Source: Patescibacteria group bacterium (GTDB lineage Bacteria; Patescibacteriota; Microgenomatia; UBA1400; MFAQ01). Taken from it: a DNA stretch of 42,158 nucleotides. The notes beneath the pieces were generated by a model. That model worked only from the letters and a program-made list of their open reading frames with translations. It made no database searches and was not told where the DNA came from. The position numbers were made by a program, and so were the translations under genes. How positions within the stretch are numbered: the first letter of the stretch is position 1; each line of letters begins with the position of its first letter. Shown piece by piece: positions 16,128 through 23,337 of this stretch. The stretch lies in the NCBI GenBank assembly GCA_018819325.1, contig JAHJQJ010000031.1, forward strand, positions 1-42,158, written 5' to 3'.

Positions 16128-17674
16128 AAAAGAGATTAAAATTACTGGGGGTTTTGGGGTTGGCGCTATTTGGATTGATGTTGTTATTGGGAAATATTTC
16201 TTATCCTTTATTATGGAATGATGAGGCGGAAACAGCAGTTTATGCCCAGAGAATATTGCGTTTTGGATATCCAAAAGTTTTTGATGGTAAAAATATTTTA
16301 TATTTATTTGAACATCCAAATAAGGATTTGGCGGTCAAAGAAGGAATGGGGGCTTATATTGGTTCTGGGTGGACTCAGTATTACTTGGCGACGATAGGGG
16401 AGTTTTTTGCTGGTAAAATTAGCGATATTTATGTTAAAACGGCCTTGTTACGGCTACCCTTTGCTTTGATTGGTTTGTTGGGGGTGGTGATGATGGGTTT
16501 GGCAATAGATTGGTTGTTTAATGATAAATTACAGTTTTGGTTGGTGTTTTTGTTATTTACGGTTTCGTCGGTGCCTTTGATTTTGCATTTGCGGGAAGTG
16601 CGTTATTATTCTTTGCTTTTGTTTTTTATGGCGGGTGTTCTTTATTCTTATATTAGACATCATTTTGGTAATAAAATGAGTTACTTGAAGTATTGTTGGT
16701 GTTTGGCGGGGTGTTTGAGTTTGGTTTTTTATACTTTTTTTCCGGCATATATTATTTTGGCTGGGACGATAGTTTTGTATGAGTTGTTTGGAGAGAAAAA
16801 AATTAAAAGTTTGTTACCGATAATTATTTCTGGCCTGTTGGTGCTGCCGGGGATGATTTTTTTTGAGACATCGAGGATATCTATAGAGATATCTAGCTTT
16901 TTGGAGTTTGGCTGGTTTGATTATTTTTATCATATTTTTCAAATGATGAAATCTGCGTTAGTGTATGAGTTTTTGTTGGTGGTTTTGTTTATTAAAGTAA
17001 TTCTTTTTAAGAAAGGTTTGGATAGGGGAATAAAGGGAAGGGCGGCAGATTTTTTGGGTTTGCTGACGGTGATTTACGTTTTGTTGATTGCCAGAACTCC
17101 CTATATGTTTGAACGTTATTTTATTGTCTTACAACCGGTTTTGGTTTTGATATTGATTTTGGAAGGAGCTGGTTTGTTTGAATTGAAAAAAAAAGACTTA
17201 AAAAGAGCGTTGGTAATGGTGTTGTTACTAGGATTACCGGTTTTGGGAATAAAGGTTACCGCCTTAAGGAACAGGCTTTATGAGGTTGGAAATAGATATC
17301 TTGGTCCCCTAGATGTAGTAATTCCGTATATTAGAGCTAATTATGATAGGCCTGGTGATCTTTTGATTGCCACAAATTATGAGGAAGCGGTCTATATGTA
17401 TTATTTGGATAGTAGAATGATTGTAGGATATATTGAGAATGATTTAGAATCGGACTTGAGCCTACAGCCAGATGTGATTGTTCCGCGGCGGAAGTGGAAA
17501 AGAAATTTAGAGGCGCTTGATAAACTTAGGCAGAGAGGTGACTATAAACAAGTATTGTTTTCTGTGTTTGATAGTATTACCAATAGTATTCCAGAAACGT
17601 CGAGCCATTTATATAAAACCAGACTGACTAAAGATAAAGCCGAAATGAGCAGGATTTATATAAGACGGGATTGA
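16124..17674 (+). CDS. GT-C glycosyltransferase (GT39/ArnT-like), multi-pass
   Basis: 516-residue membrane enzyme of the PMT/ArnT superfamily. After the first helix comes LLWNDEAETAVYAQRIL, with acidic pair D33-E34 typical of the catalytic first loop. About ten further membrane spans reach residue 385, then a soluble C-terminal domain of about 130 residues (GDLLIATNYEEAVYMYYLDS) follows. Uses a polyprenyl-linked sugar outside the cytoplasmic membrane, so it could use the product of the DPM1-like enzymes at 4412 or 13107. Last gene of the 13107-17674 operon, starting in an ATGA overlap. Confidence 0.86.
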   Translation: MKKRLKLLGVLGLALFGLMLLLGNISYPLLWNDEAETAVYAQRILRFGYPKVFDGKNILYLFEHPNKDLAVKEGMGAYIGSGWTQYYLATIGEFFAGKISDIYVKTALLRLPFALIGLLGVVMMGLAIDWLFNDKLQFWLVFLLFTVSSVPLILHLREVRYYSLLLFFMAGVLYSYIRHHFGNKMSYLKYCWCLAGCLSLVFYTFFPAYIILAGTIVLYELFGEKKIKSLLPIIISGLLVLPGMIFFETSRISIEISSFLEFGWFDYFYHIFQMMKSALVYEFLLVVLFIKVILFKKGLDRGIKGRAADFLGLLTVIYVLLIARTPYMFERYFIVLQPVLVLILILEGAGLFELKKKDLKRALVMVLLLGLPVLGIKVTALRNRLYEVGNRYLGPLDVVIPYIRANYDRPGDLLIATNYEEAVYMYYLDSRMIVGYIENDLESDLSLQPDVIVPRRKWKRNLEALDKLRQRGDYKQVLFSVFDSITNSIPETSSHLYKTRLTKDKAEMSRIYIRRD

Positions 17675-17682
17675 TGATTATA

Positions 17683-17740
17683 TATAATGACGGACGTGGA
17701 TGAGGGAAACAGGTGGATTATTAGGGGTGAGAAAAACTAG
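17683..17740 (+). pseudogene. Duplicated promoter and first codons of the deleted glycosyltransferase
   Basis: TATAAT (17683-17688), a 7-nt gap, then GTG and the codons MDEGNRWII before a stop at 17738-17740. The same arrangement and nearly the same bases recur at 19256-19290 at the head of the truncated glycosyltransferase. This is a copy of that promoter plus 5' end, left by duplication or a deletion event. The remaining bases to 17768 hold only the promoter of the next gene. Confidence 0.6.
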
Positions 17741-17756
17741 GCGATGCTTTGTGGTT

Positions 17757-17762
17757 TAAAAT
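17757..17762 (+). promoter_or_regulatory. -10 box for a leaderless start at 17769
   Basis: TAAAAT with a 6-nt gap to the ATG at 17769. Confidence 0.55.
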
Positions 17763-17768
17763 TGAGTA

Positions 17769-18557
17769 ATGAGGATGTATTGTGTTGTTTGTGGTGAGAA
17801 GTCAGATAAGAATAAGTTTATTTTTAGAAAGATATTGACTGATGGTTTGGTTTTGGATTGGGGTTTGACTGATAAACAAAGGCGGGGAAGAGACGAGAAA
17901 GAGTCTATGTTTTGCCCGGTGTGTAGCAGTTCAATGAGGTCTAGGGCTTTGGCTAGGGGAATAATGGAATCAAGATTTTTTAAGGGCGTAAATAACTTGA
18001 CTGAGTGGGTGGAAGTGGCTTCTAAAGTTGGGCTTAAGGTGGCGGAGATAAATTATTGTGGTGATTTGCACCCTATATTGAATAAACTACCTGGTTTGGT
18101 TCTGAGCCAGTATAGCGAGGTTAGTTTTAGGGCTAGGTTTTTTAATTGGTTGAAAGGAGTTAAAAAGGAGGATATTACAAACCTTTCATACGAAGATAAT
18201 AGTTTTGACTTGGTAGTTCATAGTGAAGTTTTAGAACATGTATATGATGTGGACAGGGCCTTAAGTGAGTGTGGGAGGATATTGAAACCTAATGGGGTTT
18301 GTGTGTTTACCATACCGGTAATAATGAGAAGAAAGACGATTAAAAGAGCAGAGGTTGATAGAGAAACTGGTGAGATTAAGTACTTGCTTAAACCTTCATA
18401 TCACGGATCTGGAGAAAAGAATAATTTAGTTTTTTGGGAATTTGGAGGTGATTTTATAAAGAATAGAGGGTTGAAAGTGTTGTTTGGGTCTTCCCAAAAC
18501 GGTGTGTATGTTTTTATTATTAACAAAGGTGAGACCTTGGTTAAGAATCGAGGATGA
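17769..18557 (+). CDS. SAM methyltransferase with N-terminal zinc ribbon; C-terminus made of REP2
   Basis: 262 residues. N-terminal Cys motifs (CVVCGEK and FCPVCSSSMRSRAL) form a zinc ribbon as in many glycan-cluster methyltransferases. The class I core shows NSFDLVVHSEVLEHVYDV and LKPNGVCVFTIP. Motif I is weak (VAEINYCGDLHPI), so the SAM site is divergent. The final residues NKGETLVKNRG and the stop come largely from the REP2 palindrome at 18520-18544, so the native C-terminus appears to have been replaced. The start is fixed by TAAAAT 6 nt upstream. The end overlaps the convergent RAYT2 by 17 nt. Confidence 0.82.
   Translation: MRMYCVVCGEKSDKNKFIFRKILTDGLVLDWGLTDKQRRGRDEKESMFCPVCSSSMRSRALARGIMESRFFKGVNNLTEWVEVASKVGLKVAEINYCGDLHPILNKLPGLVLSQYSEVSFRARFFNWLKGVKKEDITNLSYEDNSFDLVVHSEVLEHVYDVDRALSECGRILKPNGVCVFTIPVIMRRKTIKRAEVDRETGEIKYLLKPSYHGSGEKNNLVFWEFGGDFIKNRGLKVLFGSSQNGVYVFIINKGETLVKNRG
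18520..18544. repeat. REP2 palindrome, right of RAYT2
   Basis: Stem TTAACAAAGGT, loop GAG, with one mismatch (arm ACCTTGGTTAA). It forms the 3' end of the methyltransferase gene and touches the RAYT2 stop. Confidence 0.9.
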
Positions 18558-19194
18558 GAGATTTGATGGTGGGTAGAAGCTGATCTTTTTTGCCGTCCTC
18601 GACAAAATTTTTGTATGCCAAAGGGGTTTTGAAGTGGTTGATGATGGTTTGAGTGTGAACCCAAGAGGTGTTTTTTAGTTTCATATAGTCTGAATAGCTT
18701 GAAGGTTGGCTGGTTAGTGGTTTTGGATGGGGATTGAGGTGTATGTAACGTGATAAATGAATAAATTGCTCCTCTGTGTTTACTAGAACTGCTTTGTAAG
18801 CGCTTTCGAAAAGTGTACCTGATCTTTGATGTTGTTTGTTGAAGTAGGTAGTGTAACGGGCTGTTAGTGATTTCATAAAATATTGAATATCACGATTTAA
18901 CTCTTGCTTGACAAGTAAGTGAAAATGGTTGGGCATAAGACAGTAAGCAATGAGGATGATATTTTGATTGTAGTTGCAACATTGATAACCTTTGATTTGA
19001 TAAGTTTTTTCGTTGATCGATATTTCCCTTTTTGGGTTTTTGGAAGGAATTGGGGAGAGATATTCTTTTAGGTAGCTTAGGAAAACGGCGTAGTCTTGTT
19101 TGTTTTGGTAAATTGTTCGTTTGTCTACGCCGCGGTTGTATAGATGGTAGTAACTATTTGGTTTGTAGGTTTTGACAATGTTTTTGGCAGGCAT
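18541..19194 (-). CDS. REP-associated tyrosine transposase, RAYT2
   Basis: Y1 HUH transposase of the RAYT type. Motifs: YYHLYNRGVDKRT, CLMPNHFHLLVK (HUH), LTARYTTYFNKQHQRSGT followed by LFESAYKAVLV (tyrosine helix) and HLSRYIHLNPHPK. The start ATG at 19194 is fixed by TACAAT 6 nt upstream; an in-frame ATG at 19224 lies upstream of this box. REP2 hairpins bound it at 18520 and 19218 with the same mismatched arm, so gene and pair look like one unit. Four further REP2 copies occur in the window. Confidence 0.92.
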   Translation of the reverse strand: MPAKNIVKTYKPNSYYHLYNRGVDKRTIYQNKQDYAVFLSYLKEYLSPIPSKNPKREISINEKTYQIKGYQCCNYNQNIILIAYCLMPNHFHLLVKQELNRDIQYFMKSLTARYTTYFNKQHQRSGTLFESAYKAVLVNTEEQFIHLSRYIHLNPHPKPLTSQPSSYSDYMKLKNTSWVHTQTIINHFKTPLAYKNFVEDGKKDQLLPTIKSLILDS

Positions 19195-19200
19195 GATTTT

Positions 19201-19206
19201 ATTGTA
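19201..19206 (-). promoter_or_regulatory. -10 box for a leaderless start of RAYT2
   Basis: TACAAT on the minus strand, 6 nt before the ATG at 19194. RAYT3 has the same box and spacing. Confidence 0.6.
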
Positions 19207-19217
19207 GCAAATTAACT

Positions 19218-19242
19218 TTAACAAAGGTGAGACCTTGGTTAA
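19218..19242. repeat. REP2 palindrome, left of RAYT2
   Basis: Stem TTAACAAAGGT, loop GAG, mismatched arm ACCTTGGTTAA. It is 23 nt upstream of the RAYT2 start. Confidence 0.9.
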
Positions 19243-19255
19243 AGTGGGTGTTGTA

Positions 19256-19261
19256 TATAAT
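19256..19261 (+). promoter_or_regulatory. -10 box for a leaderless start at 19269
   Basis: TATAAT with a 7-nt gap to the ATG; duplicated at 17683. Confidence 0.55.
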
Positions 19262-19268
19262 GACGGGT

Positions 19269-19784
19269 ATGGATGAGGGGAATAGGTGGATTATGTGGTT
19301 GATGTTTTTTGCGGTGGTGGGTTTGGCGTTTTTTTTGCCGTTGGTGGATAATGATTTTGGTTGGCATTATGTGTGTGGTAATCGGATATTGTCTGGTGCT
19401 CGTTGGTGTTTGGAGAATGACTTGACATATTTGTTACCTGGCTATAAGTGGGCTTACACGGCTTTTATTTACGACGCTTTGATTGCTTGGGGATATAACT
19501 TGGGTGGCTTTTTGATTTGGCAGTTACCAGAAATGAAGATGTTCGTGGATGGTCGGATGCCGGCCTGGATAGGGGAGGGAAGTAAAAGTCCTTACACTAC
19601 TTGGTTGGAGGTGATTCAGGCACAGCCGGGTTGGAATGAGTACTTGTTGGGTATGGGAACGGAGTACTTGTTGATCGCGCCGGGGACGTTTTTGGACTTG
19701 GAACTTGATGAGGGTGGGGCTCTGGAGTTGGGATGGGAGGAAGAATATAGGGATAAGGGGGCGGTGGTTTATGGACGGATGTAA
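19269..19784 (+). pseudogene. Internally deleted multi-pass glycosyltransferase
   Basis: The first 80 residues or so look like the start of a membrane glycosyltransferase: a hydrophobic helix (WLMFFAVVGLAFFLPLVDND) then FGWHYVCGNRILSG. The sequence then jumps directly to what looks like the soluble tail of such a protein (QLPEMKMFVDGRMPAWIGEG, WNEYLLGMGTEYLLIAP). The eight or more membrane helices normally lying between are absent, so about 300-400 residues seem to have been deleted in frame. The 171-residue product is unlikely to be an active transferase. The join is near residue 80-85 (LGGFLIW then QLPEM). Confidence 0.65.
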
Positions 19785-19789
19785 CGGGT

Positions 19790-19814
19790 TTAACAAAGGT
19801 GAGACCTTGGTTAA
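19790..19814. repeat. REP2 palindrome between convergent genes
   Basis: Stem TTAACAAAGGT, loop GAG, with the RAYT2-type mismatch. It supplies the TAA stop of the minus-strand cohesin gene and may act as a bidirectional terminator hairpin. Confidence 0.88.
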
Positions 19815-20452
19815 TTTTTGAGTTGGCGGATGGTGTAGATGAGGGCAACTAGACCGAGGGTGATGGAGATGGCGGTGATGATTATTGGAGTGCTGATGAA
19901 TGGTCCGGTGGTAGGGGTTGGAGAAATTGTTGTGGTGGCAACTGGTGTGGGTGGTGTGTACATTTGACCACCTAGCTTTTGGATAGGTTGGCCAGTGGGT
20001 TGGGTGGAGATGGTTGTGGGTTTGGTATCTGTGGAGGGAGTGGTTTGTGAAGAGTTTTGTGTGCTGATTTCAGTGAATTGATTATCTTGGTTGATGGTAA
20101 TTGTGCCTGTTGCGGGTTGTGTAAAAATGAGCTTGGCAATTGTGGTGTTTTCTTGAAAGGCAACAGGTTTGGATGGATTGGATGTGATGGCGGCTAGTTC
20201 GATTTGGTAGCCGTTTAAGATGGGTTTGACGCGATTGGTAAGAAAGTTTAGATTTGGGTGGTTGATGATGTCTAGTTGAACACCATCTAGATTTGGGTTT
20301 TGATCGATTATTGAGAGTGAGGGATCGGCGGTGATTTGGAAAACAATCTGGAATCCGTTGGTGGTCTGGTTTTGGGTATTGAGAATGATATCAAGGGCAC
20401 TTTCTGCATTTGTTCTAAAGTACGAGAGGGAATAGGTTGGATTAAGATCCAT
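19811..20452 (-). CDS. Cohesin-like surface protein with C-terminal membrane anchor
   Basis: 213 residues. A cohesin-type beta-sandwich (about 1-130: NAESALDIILNTQNQTTNGF, NTTIAKLIFTQPATGTITI) is followed by a Thr/Pro-rich linker (PTPVATTTISPTPTTG) and one C-terminal membrane helix (STPIIITAISITLGLVALIY) with positive end RQLKN. No signal peptide is visible at the given start, and no promoter box is close; it begins 5 nt after the stop of the cohesin/dockerin gene, so export may depend on a start not recognised here. It may hold dockerin partners at the cell surface. The stop comes from a REP2 copy. Confidence 0.7.
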   Translation of the reverse strand: MDLNPTYSLSYFRTNAESALDIILNTQNQTTNGFQIVFQITADPSLSIIDQNPNLDGVQLDIINHPNLNFLTNRVKPILNGYQIELAAITSNPSKPVAFQENTTIAKLIFTQPATGTITINQDNQFTEISTQNSSQTTPSTDTKPTTISTQPTGQPIQKLGGQMYTPPTPVATTTISPTPTTGPFISTPIIITAISITLGLVALIYTIRQLKN

Positions 20453-20457
20453 GGGTA

Positions 20458-21747
20458 TTATTTAGGGTATTTGGTTGGGATGGGGGTTACTGTGATGGGT
20501 TTGCCTATGGTTTTGGTTGGTTTGGTGACTGGTGGTGTTTTATTATTTGTTGAATTAAAAGTGTCACCTGGTTGACCTGGGGCAAAGTTTTTAACTAAGA
20601 GTTGATAGTCTTTTATATTGACATAGCCGTCATAATTGAAGTCGGCTTGGGCATTTGGTTGGTGAAGAGTGGGATTGAAAGTTGTGGTTAGGATGTGGTA
20701 GTCTTCGAGATCTATAAGGTTATCGTTGTTGGCGTCGCCAGTGAGGATGAGGGTTTCAGTACGATCAATGATATTTTCTCTATTGGGTATTAGGCTGGTT
20801 TGAAAAGCCTTACCTAAGTGTTTTGAGCTTTTGATGATGAAAGTGTAAAGGGGTTGGTTAATGGTATTTCTGGGGAGATTGTATGAGGCAATGAACTGGA
20901 CAGAGTTGGTTTGTTGATTCCAACCTAAACCTACTGGACCAACAGGTTTGATGATGTTACCTGCTTGGTTATAGAGGGTGGTGGTGAGATTAGGAAGACC
21001 GTTGGGGTGGGTACCTTCTAAGTTGAGGTAAAGTTTAGTTGTAGTTTCAGCTGGAATTATGGTAGGAGTGGGGAGGGAAGTGGGTGTGGCTGAGATGGTG
21101 GAAGTAGGGGTGGGGCTGATGGAAGGAGTGGGGGTTGGGGTGGGTTGAAAAGTAATTTTAAGTGTGGGGAGGTTACCTGCAAGGTTTTCGCCAGTTGAGT
21201 GGCTGATAACTTTGGTGATTGTGGAGTCAAACGAAAGTGTGGCAGTTGAGGTTTTTGTTATATTATCGAAGAAAAGATGAATGTTACCGATTTGGATTGG
21301 TTTGTTAAGAAGGTGGTCTGTAGGAAATGGTTGTTGTGGGTTTTGGGTTATAGCAGAGAGAGTGATTTTATAACGATTGTTGGCTGGTTCGTGTTCAATG
21401 GTGTTGGTGATGATGCTGAGACCAGGGGAACCAGGATTATTGATGGCGGTTTCTGGTAGATTGAAAACGAGGTTATCGGGAGATTGGTAATCAAGGTAGG
21501 CAACAAATTGAATACCGTCAACTGCTTGAGGAGTGTTTATAGAGAAAGTAATGTTTTTTATGGCGGGTCCGTTTTGAACATTGAGGGCAAGGACTGATGA
21601 TTCTGGGGTAGTTTCATAGGCTTTTTTGCGGATGTCTTGGGACTGGCGGACAGTGATGATGAGGGCGGGGATGAGAAGAATAGAAGTTAAAAAAAGGAAA
21701 AAACCAAGTTTGTCCTTTCTAGATCTAAAGAGTTTTAGTTTGGTCAT
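20458..21747 (-). CDS. Secreted/anchored protein with cohesin-like domain and type I dockerin
   Basis: 429 residues: N-terminal signal anchor (LGFFLFLTSILLIPALIITV), a cohesin-like domain (about 45-205), a Thr/Pro/Ser linker (QPTPTPTPSISPTPTSTISA), a second beta domain (about 235-330) and a dockerin (about 335-395). The dockerin carries two calcium loops: GDANNDNLIDLEDYHIL and ADFNYDGYVNIKDYQLL. A Pro/Thr-rich tail ends the protein. Cohesin-dockerin pairing normally assembles extracellular complexes, and a matching cohesin gene lies directly downstream in the same operon. A CATACT box lies about 8 nt before the ATG. Confidence 0.85.
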   Translation of the reverse strand: MTKLKLFRSRKDKLGFFLFLTSILLIPALIITVRQSQDIRKKAYETTPESSVLALNVQNGPAIKNITFSINTPQAVDGIQFVAYLDYQSPDNLVFNLPETAINNPGSPGLSIITNTIEHEPANNRYKITLSAITQNPQQPFPTDHLLNKPIQIGNIHLFFDNITKTSTATLSFDSTITKVISHSTGENLAGNLPTLKITFQPTPTPTPSISPTPTSTISATPTSLPTPTIIPAETTTKLYLNLEGTHPNGLPNLTTTLYNQAGNIIKPVGPVGLGWNQQTNSVQFIASYNLPRNTINQPLYTFIIKSSKHLGKAFQTSLIPNRENIIDRTETLILTGDANNDNLIDLEDYHILTTTFNPTLHQPNAQADFNYDGYVNIKDYQLLVKNFAPGQPGDTFNSTNNKTPPVTKPTKTIGKPITVTPIPTKYPK

Positions 21748-21795
21748 TGATTTTTAGTATGATGGTATGTAGATATCTTTGTCAATAGTGGGTTT

Positions 21796-21838
21796 CTGGA
21801 ATCCCCGTGGGGTCCTGAATCAAGTTCAGGATGACGAG
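21796..21838. repeat. CCTGAA...TTCAGG ATGACG palindrome
   Basis: Intergenic hairpin repeat ending in GGATGACG, with arms CCTGAA and TTCAGG. Related to the in-frame copy near 2393-2418. It fills most of the gap between the dockerin gene and obg. Confidence 0.7.
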
Positions 21839-21878
21839 GTGAGTGGGTTGGTGGACTATTGATGTTAAACTATGGAAT

Positions 21879-22883
21879 ATGGTAGATAGTGCAAAGATAA
21901 TTATTAAAGCTGGAGACGGGGGAGATGGTTCTGCCCATTTTAGGCGGGAGAAGTATCAGCCTAAAGGTGGCCCGGATGGTGGAGATGGTGGAGATGGTGG
22001 GGATGTATATATAGAAACGGACAAGAATCTGTCTACGTTAAGTGATTTCGCTCACAAAAAGAAATATATGGCGGAGAAGGGGCAGAATGGTATGGGGTCG
22101 CTTAAAAGTGGTAAGGATGGTGAAGATTTGGTGATAAAAGTTCCAGTGGGCACGGTGGTAAGTGTGCACCTCCAAGGTGCACATGTGGTGGATATGGATA
22201 AGGAGGGGATGAGGGAGTTGGTGGCTAGTGGTGGTAGGGGGGGGTTGGGGAATGATCATTTTAAGAGTGCTAGTAATCGAACGCCAAGGGAGTTTACTGA
22301 GGGTGTGGATGGTGAGGAGTTTGAGCTTTCATTGGAGTTAAAACTGTTGGCGGATGTGGGCTTAGTGGGGTTGCCTAATGCGGGTAAATCGACACTTTTG
22401 TCTATTTTGACCAAGGCTAGACCAAAGATTGCCGATTACGAATTTACTACGTTAGAACCTAATTTGGGGGTGATGCAGGTAGGCAAGAAGTCTTTGGTGT
22501 TGGCGGATATTCCGGGTTTGATTGAAGGAGCGAGTAGGGGGAAGGGGTTGGGAATACAGTTTTTGAAGCATGTGGAACGGACTACGGTGTTGGTGCACGT
22601 AATTGGGGTTCAACCTCTATTGGAGGTTGAACCCCAGATTGAGGAGTATGAGATGGTGCGGAGGGAGTTGGAGGAATTTGGGAATGGGTTGGCTGAGAAA
22701 AAGGAGATTGTGGTGTTGAATAAAATTGACTTGATTGATGAAAAGCAGGTGGAGAAAATTGTGAAGGAATTTGCTGACAAGGGAGTGGAGGTTTTACCCA
22801 TTTCTTGTGGGACGATGGTGGGGGTGGAGGAGTTGAGGGCCCGTCTACGCCAAGGCTTCGACGAGGCAAGGGAGGAGTTTTGA
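21879..22883 (+). CDS. obg: Obg/CgtA GTPase carrying palindromes in frame
   Basis: Conserved ribosome-assembly GTPase. N-terminal glycine-rich Obg fold (KAGDGGDGSAHFRREKYQPK, DGGDGGDGGDVY), then the G domain: G1 GLPNAGKST, G3 DIPGLIEGA, G4 NKID, G5 SCG. It has 334 residues and no C-terminal OCT domain. Three palindromes are read in frame: REP1 at 22164-22182 (VSVHLQGAHVV, in an Obg-fold loop), a perfect 13-bp-stem hairpin at 22605-22635 (GVQPLLEVEPQ, between G3 and G4) and a TACGCC...GGCTTCG repeat at 22841-22867 forming the C-terminus (RLRQGFDEARE). All lie in segments where the family varies. The ATG at 21879 begins the conserved sequence, 7 nt after TAAACT. Confidence 0.93.
   Translation: MVDSAKIIIKAGDGGDGSAHFRREKYQPKGGPDGGDGGDGGDVYIETDKNLSTLSDFAHKKKYMAEKGQNGMGSLKSGKDGEDLVIKVPVGTVVSVHLQGAHVVDMDKEGMRELVASGGRGGLGNDHFKSASNRTPREFTEGVDGEEFELSLELKLLADVGLVGLPNAGKSTLLSILTKARPKIADYEFTTLEPNLGVMQVGKKSLVLADIPGLIEGASRGKGLGIQFLKHVERTTVLVHVIGVQPLLEVEPQIEEYEMVRRELEEFGNGLAEKKEIVVLNKIDLIDEKQVEKIVKEFADKGVEVLPISCGTMVGVEELRARLRQGFDEAREEF
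22164..22182. repeat. REP1 palindrome, in frame in obg
   Basis: Identical 19-nt REP1 (stem GTGCACCT, loop CCA) inside the Obg-fold coding sequence. Confidence 0.93.
22605..22635. repeat. 13-bp-stem palindrome, in frame in obg
   Basis: Perfect stem GGGGTTCAACCTC with 5-nt loop TATTG, encoding GVQPLLEVEP between G3 and G4. Confidence 0.88.
22841..22867. repeat. TACGCC-GGCTTCG repeat at the obg 3' end
   Basis: Related repeats lie at 33896-33923 (yraN) and 41750-41774 (nuclease gene). It encodes the last Obg residues. Confidence 0.6.
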
Positions 22884-22905
22884 GTTTTTGATTGTACGTT
22901 AAGGT

Positions 22906-22943
22906 GTCACGTAATACTTTCTAAGAAAGAAAGTAAACGTGAC
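22906..22943. repeat. CACGTAATA...TAAACGTG palindrome A
   Basis: Long hairpin with ends GTCACGTAATACTTTC and GAAAGTAAACGTGAC. First of three related palindromes around the tRNA. Confidence 0.85.
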
Positions 22944-22946
22944 TAA

Positions 22947-22980
22947 CCACGTTTAAATTTTGAAAAAATTTATTACGTGG
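22947..22980. repeat. CACGT palindrome B (inverted), at the tRNA 3' side
   Basis: Ends CCACGTTTAAATTTT and AAATTTATTACGTGG. In reverse orientation relative to copies A and C. Its last three bases (TGG) are the complement of the encoded CCA of the tRNA. Confidence 0.85.
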
Positions 22981-23051
22981 TGGACCTGGGCGGAATTGGA
23001 CCGCCAATTTACCCGTGCGAGGGGTACGGTATACCGTTTACCTACAGGCCC
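22978..23051 (-). tRNA. tRNA-Ala (anticodon CGC)
   Basis: Folds as a full cloverleaf on the minus strand. Acceptor GGGCCTG pairs with CAGGTCC and has the G3-U70 pair that defines alanine tRNAs. D stem GGTA/TACC with GG in the loop; anticodon stem TACCC/GGGTA with loop CTCGCAC, anticodon CGC; T stem GGCGG/CCGCC with loop TCCAATT (C in place of the usual second T). CCA is encoded. It reads GCG codons. The gene sits inside an inverted repeat: the bases just before it (AAATTTATTACG) pair perfectly with those just after CCA (CGTAATAAATTT), extending the acceptor stem by 12 bp around a small internal loop. Confidence 0.85.
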
Positions 23052-23087
23052 ACGTAATAAATTTCTTATTAAGAAATTTAAACGTGG
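23050..23087. repeat. CACGTAATA...TAAACGTG palindrome C, at the tRNA 5' side
   Basis: Ends CCACGTAATAAATTTCTT and AAGAAATTTAAACGTGG. In the same orientation as copy A and inverted to copy B across the tRNA. Confidence 0.87.
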
Positions 23088-23203
23088 CTGGGGCCACATA
23101 AGAACGTCTATCGCAGAGCAATATTACGTTCAACGTGGCTGGGGCCACATAAGAACGTCTATCGCAGAGCAATATTACGTTCAACGTGGCTGGTGCCACA
23201 TGA
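23081..23203. repeat. 51-bp tandem repeat, 2.4 units
   Basis: Units begin at 23081, 23132 and 23183 (third partial, slightly changed). Each has hairpin GTGGC-TGGG-GCCAC and a GAACGT...ACGTTC pair. Adjacent units keep the ACGT core shared with palindromes A-C. The repeat length is a multiple of three, which is why a 17-residue periodic open frame appears, but nothing supports translation. The rest of the 22884-23337 gap, beyond the repeats and the tRNA, holds an ACGCGATCGCGT palindrome at about 23257 and nothing else recognised. Confidence 0.93.
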
Positions 23204-23337
23204 GGGTATTTTAGTATATTTGGTGATAAAATACCGATGAGTTACTAAACCAGATACGCGATCGCGTGAGTGGATTGGTGGAGGTGGGTAGGGTGATTGG
23301 GGTGATTATGGAGGGAGTTGTAGGTTGTCTTCTAGGG

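Noticed and set aside
23081..23203. Possible CRISPR array
   Set aside because: The repeats are directly adjacent with no unique spacers, and there are no cas genes.
22960..23214. Open frame of 84 codons with a 17-residue periodic repeat (RGWGHIRTSIAEQYYVQ)
   Set aside because: It runs antisense through the tRNA and through 51-bp tandem repeats, whose length is a multiple of three. Nothing supports translation.
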